From an uncultured Selenomonas sp. (lineage in GTDB: Bacteria; Bacillota; Negativicutes; Selenomonadales; Selenomonadaceae), in the NCBI GenBank assembly GCA_902766095.1, contig CACXCN010000011.1, positions 1 to 64,000 on the forward strand: a DNA stretch of 64,000 nucleotides, in the 5' to 3' direction. Both the position numbers and the translations under genes were made by a program. The notes beneath the pieces were generated by a model, which saw only the letters and a list, made by a program, of their open reading frames with translations, was not told where the DNA came from and searched no databases. Below are positions 1 through 8,072 of this stretch, piece after piece; position 1 is the stretch's first letter; each line of letters begins with the position of its first letter.

Positions 1-85
1 GCCGTGCGTGACCATGAGCTCCGAGGACGGCGTGTCGAACTCGATCGTGCGGTACGAGAAATCGCCGGACGTGTTGAACGGCACC
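1..85. pseudogene. Coding-looking fragment cut by the IS element
   Basis: The 85 bases before the IS left end stay open in two opposite frames that share the same third-codon positions, and both have the strong GC3 bias of the window. The reverse-strand reading gives about 28 codons with the local preference for ACG, TCG, CTC and CGC and contains YRTIEFDTPSSEL. The forward reading contains SSEDGVSNSIVRYEK. Neither continues sensibly on the right side of the IS (from 1155), so the rest of the gene is missing or lies outside the window. Product and strand are undecided. Confidence 0.25.
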
Positions 86-113
86 TGTAGGTTTGTCAAT
101 CATCTGTTACACT
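86..113 (+). repeat. IS left terminal inverted repeat
   Basis: This 28-bp end pairs with 1127-1154 in inverted orientation, with about 21 of 28 matches. The transposase stop codon (reverse TGA, 96-98) lies inside it. Confidence 0.8.
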
Positions 114-1046
114 AGCCATATAATCGTCTAAATATTCGTTCGGAGCCTTCCATCCTAACGGGCGCATCGGGAAATTATTATACTCACGGTTACGTACAGC
201 TAGTTGTTTTTTGAAGTCTTCAAACGAGTAAAACGTATGGATTGCGTAGAATTGTTCGTTATCCTTGCGGTGAGAGCGTTCTACCTTGCCGTTGTGCCTC
301 GGCGTGTAGGGCCTTATTTTATGGTGCTTGATGCCATAGGCTTCGAGCTGTTGCTCGAACAGGGTAGGATCATAATCCTTTTTGCTGTTTCCAAACCTTT
401 TAGTGAATTCCATGCCGTTGTCTGTCTGGACGGTTTCTATCTTGAATGGGAAACGGTCGACAAGTTGCTGCAGGAATACCATGGATGAATAAGTACTCTG
501 CTCCTGAAAGGCTGCTATATAGCGTAGACGGCTGTATTCATCAATGGCGGTGTACTGGTACATCTTTTCGCCAGCGTCCTTAGCATCACCTACGATGCAG
601 GCGGATGGGACAACCTTGGCATCAATCTGTACCTTCTGGCCGGGATAATCAGCGGGAGCGTATGGCTTCGGTATGTACTTGGGATTGGGAGCCTTGACCC
701 TAGTCACTCCCATACGCTTCATACAACGATACAGGCCAGCCACGGTGCGTTTGTAGCCTCTCATGCGGAGCTTTACCCAGAAGATGACCAGGCCATCGTG
801 TACGTTTCTGCGGCGCATATCCTTTATAAGCTTAATCTCGTCAGCTGTGTGCTGGTTCGGATGATGATGTGGTCGCCTGCTTTTAGGCACAAGGGATTTT
901 TCGGAAACACCATCGTAGCGTTTTTTCCACCTGTATATCGTCATCCTGCAGACGCCGAACTCTCTGCTGGCTTTAGTCACGCTATGCTTAGTGGCGTACT
1001 TAACTACTGATAGACGGAATTTGGCATCCTGTGTTATTATATTCAT
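96..1046 (-). CDS. IS481-type DDE transposase
   Basis: This 316-aa transposase catalyses cut-and-paste or copy-out movement of the surrounding element. The N-terminal 60 residues form a helix-turn-helix (ASREFGVCRMTIYRWKKRY). A second HTH-like segment follows, and then an rve integrase core with the DDE triad visible in VQIDAK, QTDNGMEF and HNGKVERSHR. The start is the ATG at 1046, which has AAAGGAGAG six bases upstream. An in-frame ATG at 1100 lies further out and has no ribosome site. The frame is intact with no frameshift, so the element could be active. Codon use is more AT-rich than its neighbours, consistent with a mobile origin. Confidence 0.88.
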   Translation of the reverse strand: MNIITQDAKFRLSVVKYATKHSVTKASREFGVCRMTIYRWKKRYDGVSEKSLVPKSRRPHHHPNQHTADEIKLIKDMRRRNVHDGLVIFWVKLRMRGYKRTVAGLYRCMKRMGVTRVKAPNPKYIPKPYAPADYPGQKVQIDAKVVPSACIVGDAKDAGEKMYQYTAIDEYSRLRYIAAFQEQSTYSSMVFLQQLVDRFPFKIETVQTDNGMEFTKRFGNSKKDYDPTLFEQQLEAYGIKHHKIRPYTPRHNGKVERSHRKDNEQFYAIHTFYSFEDFKKQLAVRNREYNNFPMRPLGWKAPNEYLDDYMASVTDD

Positions 1047-1126
1047 GGGAACTCTCCTTTGGACATGTTTTGTGCTGGTGCAAACACAATCATACCACAA
1101 GGTAGGGTTCCTTTTCTACTGCCCAG

Positions 1127-1154
1127 AGTGTCACATATGTATTGTAAACCTACA
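1127..1154 (-). repeat. IS right terminal inverted repeat
   Basis: This is the partner of 86-113. It ends in CCTACA at 1154, and the chromosomal metG promoter begins 30 bp further on. Confidence 0.8.
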
Positions 1155-1184
1155 CACGTCGCAATTTATTGCGGCAGTCCCTCT

Positions 1185-1212
1185 TTGCTATTCAGTGTAA
1201 AAATGCTACAAT
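1185..1212 (+). promoter_or_regulatory. Putative metG-tatD promoter
   Basis: The -35 TTGCTA (1185-1190) and -10 TACAAT (1207-1212) are separated by 16 bp, about 60 bp before the metG start. No T-box or SAM riboswitch fits in the remaining short leader. It sits just outside the IS right end, so the insertion left metG its own promoter. Confidence 0.55.
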
Positions 1213-1269
1213 AAAAAGAGTATGCATCCGCGTCTCATTAGCGCGGCAACAGAAAGGGGATTCATTTCC

Positions 1270-3279
1270 ATGACAGAGAAAGCCAAGACACCGTATTATA
1301 TCACGACCCCGATATACTATCCGAGCGCGAAGCTCCATATCGGGCATGCCTATTGCACGACGATCGCCGACTCGCTGGCCCGCTTCAAGCGCCTGGCGGG
1401 CTATGACGTTTTTTTCCTGACCGGCTCTGATGAGCACGGCCTCAAGATCCAGCAGAAGGCCGAGGCGGCCGGCATCACGCCGATTGAGTATGTGGATAAG
1501 ATCGTCGCTGAGTTCCAGCGCCTCTGGAAGCTGCTCGACATCTCGAATGATGACTTCATCCGCACGACGCAGGAACGCCATCAGCGTGTCGTGCAGGAGG
1601 TGTTCAACCGCATCTATGCGAAGGGCGATATATATAAAGGCGAATACAAGGGCCTCTACTGCACGCCCTGCGAGTCGTACTGGACGGAGCATCAGCTCGA
1701 TGAGAACGGCTGCTGCCCGGACTGCCACCGCCCGGTGCAGGAGGTCTCCGAGGAAGCCTATTTCTTCAAGATGAGCAAATATCAGGATCGCATTCTCGAC
1801 TATATCAAGACGCATCCTGACTTCATCCAGCCGGTGTCGCGCCGCAACGAGATGATTAATTTCATCGAGCAGGGCCTCGACGATCTCTGCATCTCGCGTA
1901 CCTCGTTCAACTGGGGCATTCCTGTGCCTATCGATCCGAAACACGTCATCTATGTCTGGTTCGACGCTCTGACGAACTACCTGACGCCGATCGGCTTCCT
2001 CGACAATCCCGAAATGTTCAAGAAGTACTGGCCGGCCGACCTGCACCTCGTCGGCAAGGAAATCGTCCGCTTCCATACGATCATCTGGCCGTGCATCCTC
2101 ATGGCGCTCGATCTGCCGCTGCCGAAGAAAGTCTACGGCCACGGCTGGCTCATCGTCAATGGCGATAAGATGTCGAAGTCGAAGGGCAACGTCGTCGATC
2201 CGATCAAGCTCATCGATGAGTTTGGTGCCGATACGATCCGCTATTTCCTGCTGCGCGAGATCAACCTCGGCCAGGATGGCAACTTCTCGCGCGATGCCCT
2301 GATCCAGCGCATCAATTCCGACCTTGCGAACGACCTCGGCAATCTGCTGCATCGCACGCTCAACATGATCGGCAAGTTCCAGGATGGTGTCGTGCTGCCC
2401 TATGACAAGTCGGTCGAGACCGATATCGACCGCTCGCTCATCGCTGATGCGGCAGAGACGGTGAAGTTCTTCCATGAGAACATGGAGAATATGGAGATAT
2501 CGCTGACGATAAAGAAGGTCTGGGCTTTCATCAGCCGCTCGAACAAGTACATCGATGAGACGGCGCCGTGGGCGCTCGCCAAAGACGAGACGAAGAAACA
2601 GCAGCTCGCGAATGTGCTCTACAATCTCATGGAGTCGCTGCGCCATATCAGCATCATGATCTCTCCGTTCATGCCGCAGACGGCGCCACGCATCTGGCAG
2701 CAGCTCGGTCTTGAGGGGCAGCAGCCCTTTACCAGTGTCCAGCTGACTGACATCGAGGGTGAGAACAGCTGGTACGGCATCCCAGCCAATCTGCACATCG
2801 GTCAGCCGGAGCAGCTGTTCCCGCGCATCGAGGTCGAGAAAGAGGACAAGGCGGCGCAGAAAGCGGCCCAGGCAGCCAACAAGAAGGCCAAGCAGGAGAA
2901 GAAGGCCCGCAATGCGGCGCAGGCTGGCAAGCAGAAGGCTGCTGATCAGGAATCCGAGAGCAATGTCATTTCCTTCGAGGATTTCAACAAGATACAGCTG
3001 CGTGTCGTGAAAGTCATAGCGGCCGAAATCGTGCCGAACACGGACAAACTGCTGAAGCTGACCGTCGACCTCGGCGATGAGCAGCGCCAGGTCGTATCGG
3101 GCATCGCCCAGCACTACAAGCCGGAGGAACTCGTCGGCAAGAGCGTCGTCATGGTCATCAACCTGAAACCGGCCAAGCTGCGTGGCATCGTATCGCAGGG
3201 CATGATACTGGCTGCCGGCTCGGGCAAAGACCTGAAGGTCTTGTCCGTCGACATGCCGTCCGGCACCGAGGTCCACTGA
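1270..3279 (+). CDS. metG: Methionyl-tRNA synthetase (MetRS)
   Basis: This class I enzyme charges tRNA-Met with methionine in the cytosol. The 669-aa protein has the HIGH motif at residues 23-26 and KMSKS at 300-304. A single Cys4 zinc knuckle (CTPC at 131-134, CCPDC at 148-152) lies in the connective peptide. An anticodon-binding helical domain follows. After a Lys/Ala-rich linker (about 535-565) comes a C-terminal Trbp111/EMAPII-like OB fold that dimerises and binds tRNA. The start is the ATG at 1270, with GAAAGGGGA nine bases upstream. It overlaps tatD by one base, giving the conserved Firmicute pair metS-tatD. Confidence 0.97.
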   Translation: MTEKAKTPYYITTPIYYPSAKLHIGHAYCTTIADSLARFKRLAGYDVFFLTGSDEHGLKIQQKAEAAGITPIEYVDKIVAEFQRLWKLLDISNDDFIRTTQERHQRVVQEVFNRIYAKGDIYKGEYKGLYCTPCESYWTEHQLDENGCCPDCHRPVQEVSEEAYFFKMSKYQDRILDYIKTHPDFIQPVSRRNEMINFIEQGLDDLCISRTSFNWGIPVPIDPKHVIYVWFDALTNYLTPIGFLDNPEMFKKYWPADLHLVGKEIVRFHTIIWPCILMALDLPLPKKVYGHGWLIVNGDKMSKSKGNVVDPIKLIDEFGADTIRYFLLREINLGQDGNFSRDALIQRINSDLANDLGNLLHRTLNMIGKFQDGVVLPYDKSVETDIDRSLIADAAETVKFFHENMENMEISLTIKKVWAFISRSNKYIDETAPWALAKDETKKQQLANVLYNLMESLRHISIMISPFMPQTAPRIWQQLGLEGQQPFTSVQLTDIEGENSWYGIPANLHIGQPEQLFPRIEVEKEDKAAQKAAQAANKKAKQEKKARNAAQAGKQKAADQESESNVISFEDFNKIQLRVVKVIAAEIVPNTDKLLKLTVDLGDEQRQVVSGIAQHYKPEELVGKSVVMVINLKPAKLRGIVSQGMILAAGSGKDLKVLSVDMPSGTEVH

Positions 3280-4082
3280 TGGAATTCGTAGATACGCATA
3301 CGCATCTGAATGATGAGAAATTCCTCGCGGGCGGTACGAGCGAGATCGAGGGAGCACTGCAGCGGGCGGCCAAGGCCGATGTGACGCGCCTCATCAATAT
3401 GGGGGACACGCTGGAGTCCTCGGAAAAGGCCGTGCAGCTTGCGGAACGCTATGCCAGCTGCGGCGTCTATGCCGGCGTTGGCATCCACCCGGAGGAGGCA
3501 CGTCCGCTATCAGAGACGGACGATGATATACTGGCCGGTTGGACCGATATGCCTCATGTCGTCTGCATCGGCGAAATCGGGCTCGACTATCACTGGGAAA
3601 AGGACATGAGCCGCCGCAAGCTGCAGCAGGATGTATTTATCCGTCAGCTGGATCTCGCGCGGCAGCTGCACATGCCAGTCTGCATCCATTCGCGCGATGC
3701 CCATGCCGATACCCTGCGCATCCTGCAGCATGAGGGTCAGGGCCTGCGCGGCGTCCTGCACTGCTACTCCGGCAGCGTCGAGATGGCGCTGGAGCTTTGC
3801 CGCAGGGGATGGTATATCGGCGTCGATGGCCCTGTGACGTTCAAGAATGCGAAGCGCAATGTCAGAGTCGTACAGGCCGTGCCGCTCGAGCAGCTGCTGC
3901 TCGAGACTGACGCTCCCTACATGGCTCCGGAGCCCGTGCGCGGCACGCGCAACGAGCCGGCCAATATACCATATATCGCCCGGAAAGTGGCAGCCATAAA
4001 GGATATCGAGGTGGAGGAGGTTGCCCGCGTGACGACGGCCAATGCCATGAATCTTTATGACCTGGACCGGCATCAGGTATAG
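3279..4082 (+). CDS. tatD: TatD-family metal-dependent hydrolase/DNase
   Basis: TatD proteins are two-metal TIM-barrel hydrolases with 3'-5' exonuclease or DNase activity implicated in DNA repair. The 267 aa show the usual ligand set: HTHLN near the N-terminus, GEIGLDYHW, CIHSRDAH, HCYSG and ETDAPY. The ATG shares its first base with the metG stop codon (3277-3279), so the two are translationally coupled. In Bacillus this gene (yabD) also lies between metS and the G5/3D gene yabE, and the same order is kept here. The exact cellular substrate is not evident from sequence. Confidence 0.93.
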   Translation: MEFVDTHTHLNDEKFLAGGTSEIEGALQRAAKADVTRLINMGDTLESSEKAVQLAERYASCGVYAGVGIHPEEARPLSETDDDILAGWTDMPHVVCIGEIGLDYHWEKDMSRRKLQQDVFIRQLDLARQLHMPVCIHSRDAHADTLRILQHEGQGLRGVLHCYSGSVEMALELCRRGWYIGVDGPVTFKNAKRNVRVVQAVPLEQLLLETDAPYMAPEPVRGTRNEPANIPYIARKVAAIKDIEVEEVARVTTANAMNLYDLDRHQV

Positions 4083-4112
4083 ATGTGGTAAATACTTTGA
4101 TAAAATGACCAG

Positions 4113-4153
4113 AAAGTGGCAGAGAAAATCCGAAAAAGGGGCTCTGCCACTTT
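4113..4153 (+). terminator. Hairpin after tatD
   Basis: A perfect 12-bp inverted repeat (AAAGTGGCAGAG at 4113-4124, CTCTGCCACTTT at 4142-4153) encloses a 17-nt loop. It begins 31 bp after the tatD stop. No long T tract follows, so it may be a weak or bidirectional terminator or an attenuator before the 3D-domain gene. Confidence 0.5.
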
Positions 4154-4219
4154 GCTATTCCCATATTTCAGCTTTTTTTCATATAAAAGTGGGAAAATAT
4201 ATGCTGAAGGGGGAATTCA

Positions 4220-5044
4220 ATGCGTATTCAAGACCTGCTCATATCCAGCAAGAGTGAAAAGAAACTCGTACTTTGTGCCGTGCTTGGTGCTATGTCCATG
4301 GTGACCACCGGATTCACACGCAGTGCTATACCGACTGATCTGCATAAGGTATCAATTCACGTCGATGGGCGGACCATAACAACGAATACTACCCATACCA
4401 GCCCTGATTACATACTGGCCAGGGCGGGTGTAAAGCTCGGAGCGCATGATGAGTATCATCTGCAGAAGCTCAACGAGCGTCATACTGATATCACTGTGTA
4501 TCGCGCTGTGCCGATCACGGTGGAATATCAGGGTGAGAAGAAGGAAATAATGACCAGCAAGAAGACTGTTGGTGATGCACTGAATGAGTCGGGCTACTAT
4601 CTGGAAAGCATCGATGTGCAGCCGGGACTCGATGCCGAGGTGAAGCCGGGCCTGTCCATATCCGTGAAGGATAAGGCAGTCGTCCAGCAGGAGGAGCAGC
4701 TCGGAGCTGCAGGCGGCACGATCAGCACGGCGGGCAGCGGCTCGGCGGCTGATACAGGACGCTATCAGGCGGCCTATACGATGGAGGCAACGGCCTATCT
4801 GCCAAGTGATGGCGGCGGCAGCGGCATCACGGCCTCCGGCATGGTCGCCCGCCGCGGCGTAGTGGCGGTCGATCCGAATGTCATACCGCTCGGCACGCGG
4901 CTCTACATCCCGGGCTATGGCGAGGCCATAGCGGCGGACACGGGTGGTGCCATCCGCGGTGACCGCATCGATCTTTGCATGGAGAGCTACGGCGAAGCCA
5001 TGCAGTTCGGACGCCGCTATGTAACGGTTTATGTTATTGGTTGA
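4220..5044 (+). CDS. YabE-like 3D-domain cell-wall protein
   Basis: This 274-aa protein is probably exported and acts on peptidoglycan. Residues 18-40 form a hydrophobic anchor or signal segment. Two DUF348-type repeats follow (about 42-160), then a low-complexity Gly/Ser/Ala linker (160-190). The C-terminal 3D domain has its three aspartates in VAVDPNVIPLG, ADTGG and DRIDLC. The 3D fold is related to MltA lytic transglycosylases. No separate catalytic domain is seen. The start at 4220 has AAGGGGGA six bases upstream. In Bacillus this gene is followed by rnmV and ksgA; here a strong terminator ends the unit instead. Confidence 0.85.
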   Translation: MRIQDLLISSKSEKKLVLCAVLGAMSMVTTGFTRSAIPTDLHKVSIHVDGRTITTNTTHTSPDYILARAGVKLGAHDEYHLQKLNERHTDITVYRAVPITVEYQGEKKEIMTSKKTVGDALNESGYYLESIDVQPGLDAEVKPGLSISVKDKAVVQQEEQLGAAGGTISTAGSGSAADTGRYQAAYTMEATAYLPSDGGGSGITASGMVARRGVVAVDPNVIPLGTRLYIPGYGEAIAADTGGAIRGDRIDLCMESYGEAMQFGRRYVTVYVIG

Positions 5045-5056
5045 TATTACGAGAGA

Positions 5057-5100
5057 AATCTTTTCCTGCAGCCAGCTGCTGCAGGAAAAGATTTTTTTTC
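5057..5100 (+). terminator. Rho-independent terminator
   Basis: A 16-bp perfect stem (arms 5057-5072 and 5078-5093) with a 5-nt loop is followed by a run of T. It ends the metG-tatD-3D transcription unit. Confidence 0.93.
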
Positions 5101-5145
5101 ATAAATAGGAAGGCGTTCCCAAAAATCTATCCGAGGCATATGTAC

Positions 5146-5185
5146 TTTCCAACAACAGAGAAACTTGCTATAATTGTTATAACAA
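5146..5185 (+). promoter_or_regulatory. Putative promoter with palindromic operator
   Basis: TATAAT (5169-5174) lies 17 bp after a poor -35 (TTTCCA, 5146-5151). A perfect 12-bp palindrome, TTGTTATAACAA, occupies 5174-5185, overlapping the expected start point. A repressor site there is inference. The EAL gene begins at 5227. Confidence 0.45.
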
Positions 5186-5226
5186 AGTGTTATTACTATG
5201 ATTATGATTTGGAAGGTTCTTGAGTA

Positions 5227-7857
5227 ATGGAACACAGTAAGACCATTTCGCTGACCAAGAAATTATTGCGCGATTACTTCGATATGGGCAATACTGCCTT
5301 GATTCGGCAGTTCCTGCTGCCGGATGCTGTAGCTTTCGGCTTGAAATCTTATCGTTACTATGTCGGGGCCGATGAGGTAGAGAAGCTGTTGCGCGATATG
5401 TATCGCCAGCTGGAGGCCTGCCGCCTCAACAAGATGGGCTGTGTCGCCCATGATGTACCCGGCGGGACTACGTTGTGCGTCAATATCATATATTCGACCC
5501 GTGACCGCGTGCGCAACATGCTGCAGGTACTCGTGATGTACCGCGAGGTCGATGGCGGCCTCCGCATAGCCGGCATCCATATCCAGCGCGATATGCGCCA
5601 TGAGCTGACCTACCGCATGGTCAGCGCGCAGATGCTGAACAAGGGCGAGAACAGTGATTCTATGGACGAGATCATGGATATGGTTTCGTCCTATGTGAAC
5701 TGCGCCTATGTGCAGTACCGCACGGACGAAAATCTCCCATTCGAATATTTCAGCGACGAGCTCTGGCGCATGCTGAAATACAAGAGCTCGGAGGATTTCG
5801 CTCAGGAGACGGATCTCGAGCTCAAGAGCATCATACATCCGCAGGATTTCGAGGCCAGTCGGGCCGATGTGAAGCGTCAGCTCCTGTCCCGGGACAACTA
5901 TCAGATCGAATATCGCCTGTGCCGGGCGGATGGCACCTATATATGGTGCATGGAATGCGGGCGCTACATGTATGACAAGAAATCCGGCGTCGGCATCTTC
6001 AATACGGTCATATCGAACCTGTCGCCGCTGAAGCAGACGCATGCGACATTCCTCTACAGCTTGCGCCATGACCGACTGACGCGCCTGTACAATAAGAAAG
6101 CCTTCTGCCGTCGCACGGCGGAGGTGCTCGAGCAGTATCCGGATACGGAATTCGAGATCATGCGGTTCAACATCTCGCGCTTCAAGGTCATCAACGATCT
6201 TTTCGGTGAGGAAAACGGTGACAAGCTGCTGAAATACGTGGCCCATTTCCTCCAGTCCATCCAGCTGGAGCCCTGCGTATACGGTCGGCTCTATGCGGAT
6301 AACTTCATCGTATTCTATCCGACGGCCAACAATATGCGTGAGCATCTCATTCATTCGCTGCAGATGCTGGCTGAAAGCTATGCGCTCGACTATCGCATTG
6401 ATTTTTATTTCGGCGTTTACCGGGTGACCGACCGCACGCTCTCCGTGACCATGATGCTCGACCGCGCGACGATGGGTCTGTCGAAGGCAGCGCATAATGG
6501 TCTCGTGACCTGCGGGGAATACGATGACGATATGCGTGAGAATGTCGTCAATGAGCAGGTCATCGTGAACAACATGAAGTCATCGCTGAAGAATGGCGAT
6601 TTCATCGTCTACCTGCAGCCGAAATACGAACTCATGAGTGAGCGTGTCGTCGGAGCCGAGGCTCTCGTCCGCTGGATCCACCCGCAGCTGGGATTCATAT
6701 CCCCGGGACGCTTCATTCCGATATTCGAGCAGAATGGCTTCATCTACCAGCTCGACAAATACGTATGGGAAAAGACGTGCCAGCTCCTGCGGTCGGATAT
6801 CGATGCCGGTCGTCCCGTGCTGCCGATATCGATCAATGTATCGCGCATCGACCTCTACAGCCCGAACATCGTCCAGGTTTTCAAGGATCTCGTGGAGAAA
6901 TACGATTTGCCACCGCGCCTGCTGGAACTCGAGCTTACGGAGAGTGCCTACGTCGAGAATCCGCAGCAGATCATCGAGATAGCGAAGACATTGCAGTCGC
7001 ATGGCTTCCCAATCCTCATGGATGATTTCGGTTCCGGCTACTCTTCGCTGAATATGCTGAAGGATATGCCGGTAGATATATTGAAGATAGACCTCAACTT
7101 CCTCTCGGATACTCAGGGAGAGGATAACGGTCGTGGCGGCAACATACTGAACTCGGTCGTGCGTATGGCCAAATGGCTTCACATACCGGTCATTGCCGAG
7201 GGCGTTGAGACACAGCAGCAGGTCGATTTCCTGCGCACGATCGGCTGTGAATGCGTACAGGGCTATTTCTACTCGAAGCCAGTGCCGATCGATGTTTATG
7301 AACAACTCATTGCCAGGAATGGCAATGACAAGCTCATGAATGAAGAACTCCATCTCGGAGCGCATGATACCGCTGATATGATGGATATGAGCGCGCAGTT
7401 GACCGTGCTCTTCAATGCCTCGGGTTGTGCCATAGGCCTTTATGAGCTGCTCGGCGATGATCATATCGAGGTGCTGCGGGTCAATGAAGGCTACTTCAAA
7501 CTGTTCCATGTCCAGCGCGATGAGGTGTATGGACCGGACAAGACCGTCTTTGACAACATAGATGATGGCGATCGGGAGGCATTAGTGGCGGCTATTGCCG
7601 AAGCTCAGAAGACGAAGCGCCCTGTAGAATGCCGCTTGCGCCGTAAGCTGGGCAATGGATCCGGCATGCTGTACGTACGCGCTCGCATCAGCATCATCTA
7701 CGAGGAACGGCGCCGCACGCTGCTCTATATATTCATGGAAGATATCACCGCTCTCGAGAAGGAGCACCAGAAGCTGACCTGGGCACTGGAGCGCCTGCGC
7801 GCCATCGCCCCCGATGAGGTGTCAGCCATAGAGCACGAGCTCAGTCAGGGGGATTGA
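5227..7857 (+). CDS. NTF2-PAS-GGDEF(degenerate)-EAL-PAS c-di-GMP phosphodiesterase
   Basis: This 876-aa cytosolic signalling protein most likely hydrolyses cyclic-di-GMP. The order is an NTF2/SnoaL-like domain (about 1-135), a PAS domain (about 150-265), GGDEF (about 275-430), EAL (about 445-695) and a second PAS-like domain (about 725-845). The GGDEF signature is replaced by YADNF at 356-360, so cyclase activity is unlikely. The EAL half looks complete: EALVRW at 478-483, then SINVSR, LELTES, MDDFGSGYSS, DILKID and AEGVETQQQ. No membrane segment is seen. It is monocistronic, between a terminator and a palindromic repeat. The sensed signal is unknown. Confidence 0.88.
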   Translation: MEHSKTISLTKKLLRDYFDMGNTALIRQFLLPDAVAFGLKSYRYYVGADEVEKLLRDMYRQLEACRLNKMGCVAHDVPGGTTLCVNIIYSTRDRVRNMLQVLVMYREVDGGLRIAGIHIQRDMRHELTYRMVSAQMLNKGENSDSMDEIMDMVSSYVNCAYVQYRTDENLPFEYFSDELWRMLKYKSSEDFAQETDLELKSIIHPQDFEASRADVKRQLLSRDNYQIEYRLCRADGTYIWCMECGRYMYDKKSGVGIFNTVISNLSPLKQTHATFLYSLRHDRLTRLYNKKAFCRRTAEVLEQYPDTEFEIMRFNISRFKVINDLFGEENGDKLLKYVAHFLQSIQLEPCVYGRLYADNFIVFYPTANNMREHLIHSLQMLAESYALDYRIDFYFGVYRVTDRTLSVTMMLDRATMGLSKAAHNGLVTCGEYDDDMRENVVNEQVIVNNMKSSLKNGDFIVYLQPKYELMSERVVGAEALVRWIHPQLGFISPGRFIPIFEQNGFIYQLDKYVWEKTCQLLRSDIDAGRPVLPISINVSRIDLYSPNIVQVFKDLVEKYDLPPRLLELELTESAYVENPQQIIEIAKTLQSHGFPILMDDFGSGYSSLNMLKDMPVDILKIDLNFLSDTQGEDNGRGGNILNSVVRMAKWLHIPVIAEGVETQQQVDFLRTIGCECVQGYFYSKPVPIDVYEQLIARNGNDKLMNEELHLGAHDTADMMDMSAQLTVLFNASGCAIGLYELLGDDHIEVLRVNEGYFKLFHVQRDEVYGPDKTVFDNIDDGDREALVAAIAEAQKTKRPVECRLRRKLGNGSGMLYVRARISIIYEERRRTLLYIFMEDITALEKEHQKLTWALERLRAIAPDEVSAIEHELSQGD

Positions 7858-7883
7858 CGGCCTCCTTAGCATCGGCGAAAGAA

Positions 7884-7954
7884 GCGGCAGGCATGGTTCC
7901 ATCTTATTATCGCTATAAATCACAATAGCGTAATGAAGGAACCATGCCTGCCGC
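7884..7954. repeat. Short copy of a dispersed nested palindrome
   Basis: Perfect 17-nt arms (7884-7900 and 7938-7954) enclose a second, imperfect stem (TATCGCTAT against ATAGCGTAA). Read on the reverse strand, the first 38 bases match 30565-30602 at 34 of 38 positions, so this belongs to a repeat family. It lies between convergent genes, 27 bp after the EAL gene stop, and can serve both strands as a terminator. Confidence 0.8.
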
Positions 7955-7997
7955 ATTTTGCATGCTCAGACTAAGAAAACAGGTATTTGACCTTTTG

Positions 7998-8070
7998 ATG
8001 TTTATAAAAAGACCCTATTTTATAAAGTTGATATTGTCATGTTTGCAAAAAAGGCCATTTTTATAAACAT
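7998..8070. terminator. AT-rich inverted repeat before a convergent gene end
   Basis: A perfect 13-bp inverted repeat (ATGTTTATAAAAA at 7998-8010, its complement at 8058-8070) ends three bases from the stop of the reverse-strand gene. The palindrome TTTATAAA occurs at 8001, 8019 and 8060. The loop is long (47 nt), so it may be a terminator for the reverse gene or a protein-binding array. Confidence 0.4.
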
Positions 8071-8072
8071 GC

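Larger units (their letters stand above)
86..1154 (-). mobile_element. IS481-family insertion sequence, complete, about 1069 bp
   Basis: A single transposase gene is bounded by imperfect 28-bp terminal inverted repeats at 86-113 and 1127-1154. About 21 of 28 positions match. The outer nine bases (TGTAGGTTT) and the inner ACACT are identical. The 5'-TG...CA-3' tips and the IS481-type DDE integrase fit the family. The flanks (GCACC on the left, CACGT on the right) show no clear target-site duplication, which suggests an adjacent deletion or recombination after insertion. The right end lies only 30 bp before the metG promoter. Confidence 0.85.

Noticed and set aside
86-1154. Target-site duplication around the IS
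   Set aside because: Only CAC recurs near both ends and it does not align with the element tips.
1155-1269. T-box or SAM riboswitch before metG
   Set aside because: The leader after the promoter is only about 55 bases and shows no specifier hairpin or terminator.
1192-3357. A 721-codon open frame antisense to metG
   Set aside because: It mirrors the GC-rich third positions of metG, has no ribosome site and encodes an Arg/Leu/Asp-rich low-complexity protein. Similar shadows lie opposite glgP, glgB and the GH13-GH77 gene.
6192-6306. Active diguanylate cyclase in the EAL protein
   Set aside because: The signature loop is YADNF, lacking both glycines and the Glu of GGDEF.
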